DNA of 54,311 nt from Bacteroidales bacterium (GTDB taxonomy: Bacteria > Bacteroidota > Bacteroidia > Bacteroidales > P3), in assembly GCA_009783885.1 (NCBI GenBank), contig WRCN01000014.1, forward strand, positions 1-54,311, read 5' to 3'. The notes below the pieces were generated by a model. The model searched no databases and was not told where the DNA came from. It saw only the letters and a list, made by a program, of their open reading frames with translations. Of this stretch, positions 15,437 to 23,152 are shown in pieces (the stretch's first letter is position 1; each line of letters begins with the position of its first letter). A program made the position numbers and the translations under genes.

Positions 15437-16984
15437 ATGAACAGCAAACTAGGTTTAGACTTTCAAAAAGTCGCCAAAGCCAAACAAACCGCCCAACACA
15501 TCGCCGTTGAGGTACAAAAATTCGCAGATAATTGCACTACTGTTGCAGTGGAACGCACATTGTGCCGTTTAATGAGTATTGACGGCGTCGATGAAAATCA
15601 AGTGCCATTGCCGAATGTGGTGGTAAATGCCATTCATGAAAGTGGTCGTTTGTCGGACGGCGTGTTAGTGTTGCTTGGCAATGCAATGATTGCTACAAAC
15701 CTTTCACCACAAGCGATTGCGGAAAAAATTGCGAATGAAAATTTGGATATCACAACCTTCAAATCGCAATCACAAACCGATCTACAAAACGTGTTGCAAC
15801 CTTACGTAAACACCGCCATAGAACGCATTCGCAATAATCGCAAACGCAGAGAAGACACCATCTCCAAAATCGGCGAAGGCGCAAAACCTTATCTTTATGT
15901 GATTGTTGCAACAGGCAATATTTACGAAGACGTGGTGCAAGCGCAAGCCGCTGCCCGTCAAGGCGCAGACATCATTGCGGTGATTCGCACCACCGGTCAA
16001 AGTCTGTTGGATTATGTGCCGTATGGCGCAACAACAGAGGGTTTTGGAGGAACGTATGCCACGCAGGAAAATTTTCGCATCATGCGGAAAGCGTTGGATG
16101 ACGTTGGTTTGGAAATAGGGCGATACATTCGGTTGTGTAATTATTGTTCGGGGTTGTGTATGCCGGAAATCGCTGCAATGGGCGCGCTTGAAGGGCTTGA
16201 CGTGATGTTGAACGATGCCCTTTACGGAATTTTGTTTAGAGACATCAACATGCAACGCACATTGGTGGATCAATATTTTTCGCGTGTAATCAACGGATTT
16301 GCAGGTGTAATCATCAATACGGGCGAGGACAATTATTTGACCACAGCCGATGCGTTTGAGGAAGCGCACACCGTTTTGGCGTCGGATTTAATCAACGAAC
16401 AACTCGCGCTATTAGCCGGAATCCCCGAAGAACAAATGGGTTTGGGACACGCTTTTGAGATGGATCCCGAACTCAAAAACGGCTTTTTGTACGAACTCGC
16501 ACAAGCCCAAATGACACGAGAAATTTTTCCGAAAGCGCCGTTAAAATACATGCCACCCACCAAATTCATGACTGGCAACGTGTTCAAAGGCCAAATCCAA
16601 AACGCCCTTTTCAACCAAATTTCCATCTGGACAGGGCAAGGCATTCAACTCTTGGGAATGCTCACGGAAGCCGTACATACGCCATTTATGAGCGACCGAT
16701 TTCTCGCCATCGAAAACGCCAAATACATCTTTAACAACATGCACAACCTTGGCGATGAAGTGGAATTTAAACCCAACGGCATCATTCAAAAACGTGCCCA
16801 AGAAGTTTTAGAAAAAGCCTCTCAATTATTAGAAAAAATCGAAAAAGAAGGTTTGATGTCTGCATTGGAAAAAGGTTTCTTTGGCAACATCAAACGTCCG
16901 AAAACAGGCGGGAAAGGCTTGGCAGGCGTTTCTCAAAAAAGCGAAGTTTATATCAATCCGTTTATAAATTTAATGAAAAAATAG
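15437..16984 (+). CDS. kamD: Lysine 5,6-aminomutase alpha subunit
   Basis: A 515-residue protein matching the size of KamD (about 516). Recognisable stretches include KLGLDFQKVAKAK at the start, LCRLMSIDGVD, RQGADIIAVIRTTGQSLLDYVPYGATTEGFGGTYATQENFRIMR, and YCSGLCMPEIAAMGALEGLDVMLNDALYGILFRDINM. With KamE it forms the adenosylcobalamin and PLP enzyme that moves the terminal amino group of beta-lysine to C5. The start follows the kamB stop by 10 bases and kamE starts 3 bases after the stop, so this is an operon. Confidence 0.95.
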   Translation: MNSKLGLDFQKVAKAKQTAQHIAVEVQKFADNCTTVAVERTLCRLMSIDGVDENQVPLPNVVVNAIHESGRLSDGVLVLLGNAMIATNLSPQAIAEKIANENLDITTFKSQSQTDLQNVLQPYVNTAIERIRNNRKRREDTISKIGEGAKPYLYVIVATGNIYEDVVQAQAAARQGADIIAVIRTTGQSLLDYVPYGATTEGFGGTYATQENFRIMRKALDDVGLEIGRYIRLCNYCSGLCMPEIAAMGALEGLDVMLNDALYGILFRDINMQRTLVDQYFSRVINGFAGVIINTGEDNYLTTADAFEEAHTVLASDLINEQLALLAGIPEEQMGLGHAFEMDPELKNGFLYELAQAQMTREIFPKAPLKYMPPTKFMTGNVFKGQIQNALFNQISIWTGQGIQLLGMLTEAVHTPFMSDRFLAIENAKYIFNNMHNLGDEVEFKPNGIIQKRAQEVLEKASQLLEKIEKEGLMSALEKGFFGNIKRPKTGGKGLAGVSQKSEVYINPFINLMKK

Positions 16985-16987
16985 ACT

Positions 16988-17731
16988 ATGAATGTAGATT
17001 TAACCAACATAAAACCTTACGGCGACACCCTAAACGACGGCAAAGTCCAACTAAGTTTCACCCTGCCTGTGCCGATGAGCGACGAAGCTATTGAGGCTGC
17101 CAAACAACTGATGTACAAAATGGGATTCGACAATCCGCAGGTGGTTTTTTACAAGGAACTGACCGAGGGTTATACGTTTTTCAACTGCTATGGAAGTTGT
17201 TCGCATTCAGTGGATTTTACGAAAATTCATGTGCAAAAAGTAGAAAGTTCAACCATGACGATGGATGAAACCGATGAATTTATTAAGAAAAACATTGGTC
17301 GCAAAATCGTTGTAGTAGGTGCCAGCACAGGCGACGACGCACATACTGTTGGCATCGACGCCATCATGAATATGAAGGGCTACGCAGGACATTATGGCTT
17401 GGAACGCTACGATATGATAGAGGCTTACAATATGGGCAGTCAAGTGCCAAACGAGGAGTTAATCAAAAAAGCCTTAGAAGTGAATGCTGATGCTATACTT
17501 GTTTCACAAACCGTTACACAAAAAGACGTTCACGTGAAAAACATGACCTAACTCATCGAAATGCTGGATGCCGAAAGCTTGCGGAGCAAATTAATCGTTG
17601 TATGCGGAGGTCCGCGCATTTCGCACGAACTGGCGAAAGAACTTGGGTTCGACGCAGGTTTCGGAATGAATACGTACGCAGATGATGTGGCGTCGTACAT
17701 CGCACAAGAAATCGCACAACGCATAAAATAA
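16988..17731 (+). pseudogene. kamE: Lysine 5,6-aminomutase beta subunit, split by an in-frame TAA
   Basis: The B12-binding subunit is recognised from DDAHTVG (D117, H119 and G122 of the D-x-H-x-x-G motif) and a lysine 11 residues later (K130), the spacing of the cobalamin His and PLP Lys in characterised KamE. The frame meets TAA at 17549-17551 after 187 residues, yet the same frame continues without a gap for 59 more codons (LIEMLDAESLRSKLIVVCGGPRIS..., ending AQRIK) to a second TAA at 17729-17731. Total length of about 247 matches intact KamE. One C-to-T change (CAA to TAA) explains it. A restart at ATG 17561 could give the C-terminal piece separately. Loss of the C-terminal helices would likely disable the enzyme. 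Confidence 0.88.
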
Positions 17732-17738
17732 CGTACCC

Positions 17739-17814
17739 GTAGGGGCAGGTTTCACACCTGCCCGCAATCATTTGTCACAACAGTTAGCAAGGGCGGGTGT
17801 GAAACCCGCCCCAA
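17739..17814 (+). repeat. GTAGGGGC palindromic element, copy 1
   Basis: Arms 17742-17763 (starting GGGGCAGGTTTCACACC) and 17791-17812 (ending AACCCGCCCC) are 22 long and near-perfectly complementary. The spacer GCAATCATTTGTCACAA is shared with copies at 20175 and 29015. Confidence 0.85.
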
Positions 17815-17849
17815 CAGGCACCAAAAAATAATCATTATCACCAAATTTT

Positions 17850-18509
17850 ATGGATAAAAACCAAATCAGAGAAATCATCGCCAAGCGCTCTGCAAAAGAG
17901 TTAAAAGACGGGGATGTCGTAAACTTAGGCATCGGCTTACCAACGCTCGTCGCCAACTACGTTCCCAAAAACGTCCACGTCATTCTGCAATCGGAAAATG
18001 GACTTTTGGGTATGGGCGGTTCGCCCGAACAAGGCAAAGAAGACCCAACACTAATCAATGCCGGTGGCGGTTTTATTACCGTGCTTCCCGGTGCGAGTTC
18101 GTTCGACAGTGCAACATCGTTCGCCATCATTCGCGGCGGACATGTGGATGTGACTATTCTCGGAGCGTTGCAAGTGGACGAAAAAGGCAACTTAGCAAAC
18201 TGGATGATACCCGGAAAAAAAACCCCCGGAATGGGCGGTGCAATGGATTTGCTCGTGGGCGCACGACTGGTTATTTTGGCGATGGAACACACCGCAGGTG
18301 ACACCAAAAAAATCCTAAAACAATGCACGCTTCCGCTTACTGCAGCCGGACAAGTCAATAAAATCATCACCGAAATGGGCGTTATGGAAATTACGCCCGA
18401 CGGCATTGTGCTGAAAGAAATCCACCCCGAATTTACAATAGAACAAATACAACATGCTACTGAGGCGGAGTTGATTGTTGGGGAGGATTTAAAACAAATG
18501 GCAGTATAA
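17850..18509 (+). CDS. atoA: 3-oxoacid/butyrate-acetoacetate CoA-transferase beta subunit
   Basis: A 219-residue CoA-transferase family I beta subunit. The catalytic glutamate is in the SENGLLGMG motif (around residue 49), and the GGHVDVTILGALQVDEKGNLANW stretch is typical of AtoA/ScoB. It transfers CoA between acetoacetate and butyrate or a similar acid, linking Kce output to energy conservation. Such enzymes need an alpha subunit (AtoD), usually the gene directly upstream; here kamE and a repeat are upstream and a small YwqK-like gene downstream. The alpha gene must be elsewhere or lost. Confidence 0.9.
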   Translation: MDKNQIREIIAKRSAKELKDGDVVNLGIGLPTLVANYVPKNVHVILQSENGLLGMGGSPEQGKEDPTLINAGGGFITVLPGASSFDSATSFAIIRGGHVDVTILGALQVDEKGNLANWMIPGKKTPGMGGAMDLLVGARLVILAMEHTAGDTKKILKQCTLPLTAAGQVNKIITEMGVMEITPDGIVLKEIHPEFTIEQIQHATEAELIVGEDLKQMAV

Positions 18510-18562
18510 ACAAGGTCGTCACTCCTCGACTACGCTCGGAATAATACCTCATCGCAAAAACA

Positions 18563-18847
18563 GTGAAAATCAACGAAACCTACAAAAACGGCCAAAAAAT
18601 CTCCGAACAAACCGGAAAAACCTTAACGTATTACTACAAAAGCGGAATTGTTAAGGCCAAAGGCGACTTTGTTAATGAAATGATGGAAGGTAAATGGCTA
18701 TTTTATTACGAAAACGGAAAGTTGTGGCAAGAAGCCTACTTCAAAAAAAACCAAAAGGAAGGCGAGTGGAAACGGTATGATAAAGCAGGAAAATTGGAAT
18801 TTCACGCGGAATTTAATAATGGGAAACAAATCACAAAACATAAATAA
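18563..18847 (+). CDS. Small MORN/YwqK-like repeat protein
   Basis: 94 residues with three toxin-antitoxin YwqK/MORN-2-type units: YYYKSGIVKAKGDFVNEMMEGKW, YYENGKLWQEAYFKKNQKEGEW, and YDKAGKLEFHAEFNNGK. It begins at a GTG (18563) because no ATG precedes it in frame after a repeat hairpin at 18513-18550. It has no signal peptide. The function of these repeats in bacteria is not established. Confidence 0.7.
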   Translation: MKINETYKNGQKISEQTGKTLTYYYKSGIVKAKGDFVNEMMEGKWLFYYENGKLWQEAYFKKNQKEGEWKRYDKAGKLEFHAEFNNGKQITKHK

Positions 18848-18856
18848 AATACCTTC

Positions 18857-18935
18857 GTAGGGGCAGATTTCACACCTGCCCTTGCCAGCAATTGTAACAA
18901 ATGATTGCAGGGCAGACGTGAAGCCCGCCCCAACA
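18857..18935 (+). repeat. GTAGGGGC palindromic element, copy 2 (spacer inverted)
   Basis: Arms 18860-18881 and 18910-18931 are complementary with a few mismatches. The spacer carries AACAAATGATTGC, the reverse complement of the GCAATCATTTGT spacer in copies 1, 3 and 5, so the element lies in the opposite orientation. Confidence 0.8.
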
Positions 18936-18962
18936 GGTATTAAAAATCAAAATTAAATCAAT

Positions 18963-20171
18963 ATGAACAAAGTTTACATCGTCGCTGCCAAACGCACCCC
19001 AATCGGAAAATTCTTAGGAACCCTCACGCCTTTATCCCCCGCAGAAATAGCAGTTCCTGTTATCAAAAACATCCTTTCGGAAACCAAAATCAATCCTGCG
19101 GATTTGGACGAAGTGATTGTCGGAAATATTTTAATGGCAGGGCAAAAACAAGGCATTGCCCGTCAAGCCGCTGTTAAAGCGGGAATTCCGCACAGTGTGC
19201 CGGCATACAGCGTCAATATGATTTGCGGAAGCGGAATGAAAAGTATCATCAACGCGTATCAAAACATCAAAGCCGGCGAAGCCAATTTAATCCTCGCAGG
19301 AGGAACAGAAAATATGTCGAATTCCGCACATATCATTCCAGGCAGCACTATGCGAAACGGACAGAAAATGGGTGATTTCAAAGTTTTAGACCACATGGTT
19401 TACGACGGATTAACCGACGCTTTCGCGGATTATCACATGGGTGTTACAGCAGAAAATATTGCCGAAAAATACAATATTTCTCGTGAGGCACAAGACGAAT
19501 TCAGTTACAATTCACAACAAAAAGCCATCGCAGCCATTGACGCAGGAAAATTCAAAAACGAAATCGTTCCCGTAGAAATTCCTTCGAAAAAAGAAACCAT
19601 CGTTTTCGATACTGACGAATATCCCAATCGCACAGCAAATCTCGAAAAAATGGCAACCCTAAAACCCGCTTTCAAAAAAGACGGCACCGTTACGGCAGGC
19701 AATGCGTCGGGTTTAAACGACGGCGCTTCTTTCGTTTTGGTAGCATCTGAAGAAGCCATAAAAAAATACAATTTGAAACCTTTGGCAGAAATTGTCGCCA
19801 CAGGACAAGGTGGTGTTGCTCCTGAAATTATGGGTATGGGGCCTGTTGTTGCAATCGAAAACGCATTACAAAAAGTACACATGAAATTGCAAGATATGCA
19901 AATTTTGGAATTAAACGAAGCTTTTGCAGCTCAATCTCTCGGTGTAATGCATCAACTTTCCGAAGATTACAAAATGAGCAGCGAAGACTTGAGCAAAATC
20001 ACAAATGTCAACGGTGGTGCTATCGCTTTGGGACATCCAATCGGAGCATCAGGCAACAGAATTGTCGTAACCCTAATTCATGAAATGTTGCAACGCAATG
20101 CCGAATATGGTCTGGCGTCGTTGTGTATTGGTGGAGGAATGGGGACGGCGATTGTTTTGAAATGTGTGTAA
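18963..20171 (+). CDS. Acetyl-CoA C-acetyltransferase (thiolase)
   Basis: A 402-residue thiolase with the acylation cysteine C88 in NMICGSGMKS, NVNGGAIALGHPIGASG near the C-terminus and the second cysteine in CIGGGMGTA. It condenses two acetyl-CoA to acetoacetyl-CoA, or runs in reverse. Length and motifs fit ThlA/AtoB/PhaA. In this context it links acetyl-CoA to the butyrate branch formed by the hydratase, reductase and acyl-CoA dehydrogenase genes downstream. Repeats flank it on both sides. Confidence 0.93.
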   Translation: MNKVYIVAAKRTPIGKFLGTLTPLSPAEIAVPVIKNILSETKINPADLDEVIVGNILMAGQKQGIARQAAVKAGIPHSVPAYSVNMICGSGMKSIINAYQNIKAGEANLILAGGTENMSNSAHIIPGSTMRNGQKMGDFKVLDHMVYDGLTDAFADYHMGVTAENIAEKYNISREAQDEFSYNSQQKAIAAIDAGKFKNEIVPVEIPSKKETIVFDTDEYPNRTANLEKMATLKPAFKKDGTVTAGNASGLNDGASFVLVASEEAIKKYNLKPLAEIVATGQGGVAPEIMGMGPVVAIENALQKVHMKLQDMQILELNEAFAAQSLGVMHQLSEDYKMSSEDLSKITNVNGGAIALGHPIGASGNRIVVTLIHEMLQRNAEYGLASLCIGGGMGTAIVLKCV

Positions 20172-20174
20172 CAC

Positions 20175-20248
20175 GTAGGGGCGGGGTTTGCCCGCCCCGC
20201 AATCATTTGTCACAAATGCAAACAAGGGCGGGTGAACCCCGCCCCTAC
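20175..20248 (+). repeat. GTAGGGGC palindromic element, copy 3
   Basis: GTAGGGGCGGGGTTTGCCC from 20175 pairs with GGGCGGGTGAACCCCGCCCC up to 20248. The spacer GCAATCATTTGTCACAAATG is shared with copies 1 and 5. Confidence 0.85.
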
Positions 20249-20277
20249 GAAATCATAAAACAAAAACATCAAACAAT

Positions 20278-21033
20278 ATGAAAAAAACAACAAAAATTTT
20301 ATTAATAATCTGCACAATATTCCTTACAACATCCTGTGACGAATTGGCAAAAATAGCCGAACAATCTGGAAAACCCGTAGGCATCACCAATGCAGAAAAC
20401 ATCGCAGGATTGAAAGAAGCCCTCAATGTAGGCATTGGAAATGCCGTTGGAATATTAGGAAAAGAAAATGGCTTTTTTAACGATGCTGTTTTAAAGATTT
20501 TACTTCCACCTGAAGCAAAGCAAATTGTTGATAACATCAAATTAATTCCCGGCGGGCAGGATTTGGTTAATAAAGCCATTTTATCCTTGAATCGTGCTGC
20601 AGAAGATGCCGTGAAATCGGCAGTTCCTATTTTCAAAAATGCGATCACAAGCATGACAATTAGCGATGCAACCAACATTCTTTTTGGTGCTGATGATGCG
20701 GCAACACAATACCTTCGTCGCACCACTTACAATCAATTGTCGTCGGCATTTGCGCCTAAAGTGAAACAATCGTTAGATAAGCCATTGGTTGCAAACGTAT
20801 CAACCAATGAAAGTTGGAATGCTTTGACTTCGGCATTTAACACAGTAGCAAACAGTGTTGCTGGCAGAGCTGCCGGATTAAAAACTGTAAGCGTAAATTT
20901 GGAAACCTACGTAACCGAAAAGGCATTGGATGCTTTATTTACTAAAATAACGGCAGAAGAAAAAGCCATCCGCACCAATCCTGCCGCTCGTGTGAATGAT
21001 TTGTTAAAAAGGGTATTTGGACAATTGAAATAA
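20278..21033 (+). CDS. DUF4197 lipoprotein
   Basis: A 251-residue protein with a lipoprotein signal (MKKTTKILLIICTIFLTTSC, Cys20). The body matches DUF4197: GLKEALNVGIGNAV, FFNDAVLKILLPPEA, LNRAAEDAVKSAVPIFKNAI and DATQYLRRTTYNQL. It is periplasmic or outer-membrane anchored; no function is known for the family. It is placed between thiolase and hydratase genes, separated from each by repeats, so the pairing may be accidental. Confidence 0.85.
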   Translation: MKKTTKILLIICTIFLTTSCDELAKIAEQSGKPVGITNAENIAGLKEALNVGIGNAVGILGKENGFFNDAVLKILLPPEAKQIVDNIKLIPGGQDLVNKAILSLNRAAEDAVKSAVPIFKNAITSMTISDATNILFGADDAATQYLRRTTYNQLSSAFAPKVKQSLDKPLVANVSTNESWNALTSAFNTVANSVAGRAAGLKTVSVNLETYVTEKALDALFTKITAEEKAIRTNPAARVNDLLKRVFGQLK

Positions 21034-21038
21034 CAAAT

Positions 21039-21097
21039 GTAGGGGCGCGGTCTGCGCGCCCTTGATTGCAAACAGGGCGGGTGAACTCCGCCCCTAT
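21039..21097 (+). repeat. GTAGGGGC palindromic element, copy 4 (short spacer)
   Basis: GTAGGGGCGCGGTCTGCGCGCCC at 21039-21061 pairs in part with GGGCGGGTGAACTCCGCCCC ending 21095. The spacer is reduced to about 13 bases, unlike the 28-50-base spacers of the other copies. Confidence 0.75.
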
Positions 21098-21112
21098 AAA
21101 ACCAATAAAATC

Positions 21113-21517
21113 ATGATAAAACAACACGACACCTACACCCACGAAATCACATTCAACCAACCGAATGTAGCCACCTTCGCCCAAATCACAGGCGACAATA
21201 ACCCTATTCATTTGGACGCAGATTTCGCAGCCAAAACCATTTTTGGAAAACCAATTGTTCACGGATTTTATTCTGCGTCAGTATTTTCAATGGTTTTCGG
21301 AACAAAATTCCCCGGCGAAGGAACGATTTATTTGTATCAAGACATGAAATTCTTGGCACCTGTTTTCGTTGATCAGCCTTACAAAGCAAAGTTCGAAGTG
21401 TTGGAAGTAAACACCGAAAAACACATCGGCACGATTAAATGCACGCTCGAAGACGAGAGCGGGAAAATTGTTATCGAAGGTACAGCAAAACTCAAAAATA
21501 ACACACAATTCATTTAA
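21113..21517 (+). CDS. MaoC-like (R)-specific enoyl-CoA hydratase
   Basis: From ATG 21113 the protein has 134 residues; the frame is open to 21062 but that part translates a repeat. The hydratase-2 motif ITGDNNPIHLD (D28, H33) is intact, and the hotdog fold is followed by FGKPIVHGFYSASVFS. Family members (PhaJ) hydrate trans-2-enoyl-CoA to (R)-3-hydroxyacyl-CoA reversibly. Beside a thiolase, an SDR reductase and an acyl-CoA dehydrogenase, it most likely dehydrates (R)-3-hydroxybutyryl-CoA to crotonyl-CoA. It is not Kal, which lacks this D-x-x-x-x-H motif. Confidence 0.88.
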   Translation: MIKQHDTYTHEITFNQPNVATFAQITGDNNPIHLDADFAAKTIFGKPIVHGFYSASVFSMVFGTKFPGEGTIYLYQDMKFLAPVFVDQPYKAKFEVLEVNTEKHIGTIKCTLEDESGKIVIEGTAKLKNNTQFI

Positions 21518-21526
21518 TCATCAAAC

Positions 21527-21596
21527 CGTCATTCCCCGTGCAGACGGGGAATCCCCCAATAGCAAGGGGATTGCGGGACAAGCCCGCAATGACGAC
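21527..21596 (+). repeat. Multi-hairpin intergenic repeat (CGTCATT...AATGACG)
   Basis: CGTCATTCCCCG at the left pairs with the CGCAATGACG end, and three inner hairpins are present (CCCCGTGCAGACGGGG, CCCCCAATAGCAAGGGG, GCGGGACAAGCCCGC). This family has other copies at 9980, 18513 and 41995, and as part of the kamB insertion. Confidence 0.75.
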
Positions 21597-21611
21597 ACAA
21601 AATAAAAAAAT

Positions 21612-22340
21612 ATGAAACGATTAGAAAACAAAGTCGCCATCATCACCGGCGGCGCAGCAGGTATCGGCGCAGCAACAGCCGTGAAATTCGCCGAAGACGG
21701 CGCAAAAGTTATCATTTGGGATTTAGACGAAACCAAAGGAAAAGCTTTAGCAGCGCAGTTAAATGCGACATTTGCAAAAGTAAACACCGCCAATTATGCG
21801 GAGATCGAAACCGCAGCCAAGGCCGTAAACGACCAATTCGGACGTATTGATATTCTTATCAACAATGCAGGAATAACCCGCGACAGCACACTGAAAAAAA
21901 TGACCATCGAACAATGGCAACAAGTGATTGACGTGAATCTCACCGGCGTATTTTATTGCACCAAAATCATCAGCGAATACATGTTGGTTAACAATTGGGG
22001 ACGCATCATCAACGCGTCTTCTGTTGTTGGAATTTACGGCAATTTCGGACAAGCTAATTACGTTGCCACGAAATCCGCACTTATCGGAATGACCAAAACT
22101 TTAGCCAGAGAATTAGGCAGAAAAGGCATCACCGTAAATGCCATCGCGCCTGGTTTTATTGCTACAGAAATGGTTGCCGCCATGCCCGAAAATGTGATTG
22201 AAGCGATGAAAGCGAAAATTCCATTAGCACGTCTTGGAGATCCAAAAGAAATTGCAAATGTGTACGCGTTTTTGGCTTCCGACGAAGCGTCTTATCTCAA
22301 TGGACATACGTTGAGTGTGGATGGAGGTATGACGGTGTAA
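21612..22340 (+). CDS. SDR-family 3-oxoacyl/acetoacetyl-CoA reductase
   Basis: A 242-residue classical short-chain dehydrogenase: cofactor loop TGGAAGIG (12-19), NNAG (84-87), catalytic S136/S137, Y150 and K154. FabG and PhaB proteins cannot be told apart by motif alone. Next to the R-specific hydratase it plausibly reduces acetoacetyl-CoA to (R)-3-hydroxybutyryl-CoA, an alternative to the usual (S)-specific Hbd. No polyhydroxyalkanoate synthase is present in the window. Confidence 0.9.
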   Translation: MKRLENKVAIITGGAAGIGAATAVKFAEDGAKVIIWDLDETKGKALAAQLNATFAKVNTANYAEIETAAKAVNDQFGRIDILINNAGITRDSTLKKMTIEQWQQVIDVNLTGVFYCTKIISEYMLVNNWGRIINASSVVGIYGNFGQANYVATKSALIGMTKTLARELGRKGITVNAIAPGFIATEMVAAMPENVIEAMKAKIPLARLGDPKEIANVYAFLASDEASYLNGHTLSVDGGMTV

Positions 22341-22354
22341 TTGTTAAATTAGAC

Positions 22355-22963
22355 ATGAAAACTCGCAGTTTATTTTCAATCATAGCGCTTTTTGCTCTTT
22401 TCACTGCCTGTCAAAATTCAGGTGTGTTTACAGTTGAAGAGCGTGAATTTATCCTTTCCGGTTCTGTTGATGAACCTTTTCGTATTTTGCAAATTACAAA
22501 TAAAGAAGATTCGCTTGGTTTGCGTGCGTTGTGTGCAGATGTGCACAATTACAAAAACGACAGTGTGTTCAGGCATTTTATTAAGCGTTTAGAACGTACA
22601 CTACATGCGGAACAAGGAGTGGGCATCGCAGCATCGCAAGTGGGCATCAAGCGAAATGTTTTTCTGTTTATGCGTGTGGATTCGCCCGATGAGCCGATCG
22701 TTGTTGCTATAAATCCGCGCATAACAGCGACATCCGACACAACAATATGTTTTGTAGGAGATGGCTGTTTATCCATTCCTGATTTTAGGGGAAATTCCAT
22801 TCGTTACCCCTGGATAAAGGTAGAATATTTTAATCCAAAAGGCGAAAAAATCACAGAAAAACTAATCGGATATAACAGACCAAACAATTTTACAAACATC
22901 ATTTTTCAACACGAATACGATCATACAAAAGGTGTGTTTTTTACGGATAAACTTTGTGAATAA
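22355..22963 (+). CDS. Lipoprotein with a peptide-deformylase-like domain
   Basis: A 202-residue protein whose first 19 residues form a lipoprotein signal (MKTRSLFSIIALFALFTAC, Cys19). The rest is a peptide deformylase with all three motifs: GVGIAASQVG (88-97), GDGCLSIP (135-142, metal Cys138, with D where most have E) and HEYDH (186-190). Housekeeping Def is cytoplasmic and lacks a signal. If exported, formyl-Met peptides would not be the expected substrate. It follows the SDR gene by only 14 bases. Confidence 0.8.
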   Translation: MKTRSLFSIIALFALFTACQNSGVFTVEEREFILSGSVDEPFRILQITNKEDSLGLRALCADVHNYKNDSVFRHFIKRLERTLHAEQGVGIAASQVGIKRNVFLFMRVDSPDEPIVVAINPRITATSDTTICFVGDGCLSIPDFRGNSIRYPWIKVEYFNPKGEKITEKLIGYNRPNNFTNIIFQHEYDHTKGVFFTDKLCE

Positions 22964-23081
22964 TCAATAACCGATGTCTGGTACAAGGTACACGGCGTTT
23001 CGCCATTTATTCCACCCTGTACCATGCATCAAATAATAGCGAGCAAATAACAACTAACAACAATTAAACAAAAATACACTC

Positions 23082-23136
23082 ATCACACTTTTGGTGTGAC
23101 ACCTTTTGTGTGATAAGAAAATTTTTCGTATCTTTG
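23082..23136 (+). promoter_or_regulatory. Promoter with paired palindromic operators
   Basis: The block 23082-23114 reads as two tandem 17-bp half-palindromic boxes, TCACACTTTTGGTGTGA and TGACACCTTTTGTGTGA, and as one larger palindrome (ATCACAC...GTGTGAT outside, GGTGT...ACACC inside). The -33 TTG (23106-23108) falls in the second box, 20 bases before the -7 TATCTTTG at 23129-23136. A bound repressor would therefore block the promoter. Confidence 0.75.
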
Positions 23137-23152
23137 CAAAAAATATAAAACT

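Noticed and set aside
17850..18509. Both CoA-transferase subunits fused in one gene
   Set aside because: The protein has only 219 residues with beta-subunit motifs; no alpha-subunit sequence is present.
21113..21517. 3-aminobutyryl-CoA ammonia lyase (kal)
   Set aside because: Both are hotdog-fold proteins of about 130 residues, but this one has the hydratase-2 motif GDNNPIH and lacks Kal-like sequence.
22392..22592. Alternative plus-strand open frame inside the PDF-like gene
   Set aside because: It is in another frame of a gene with clear PDF motifs and has no recognisable features.
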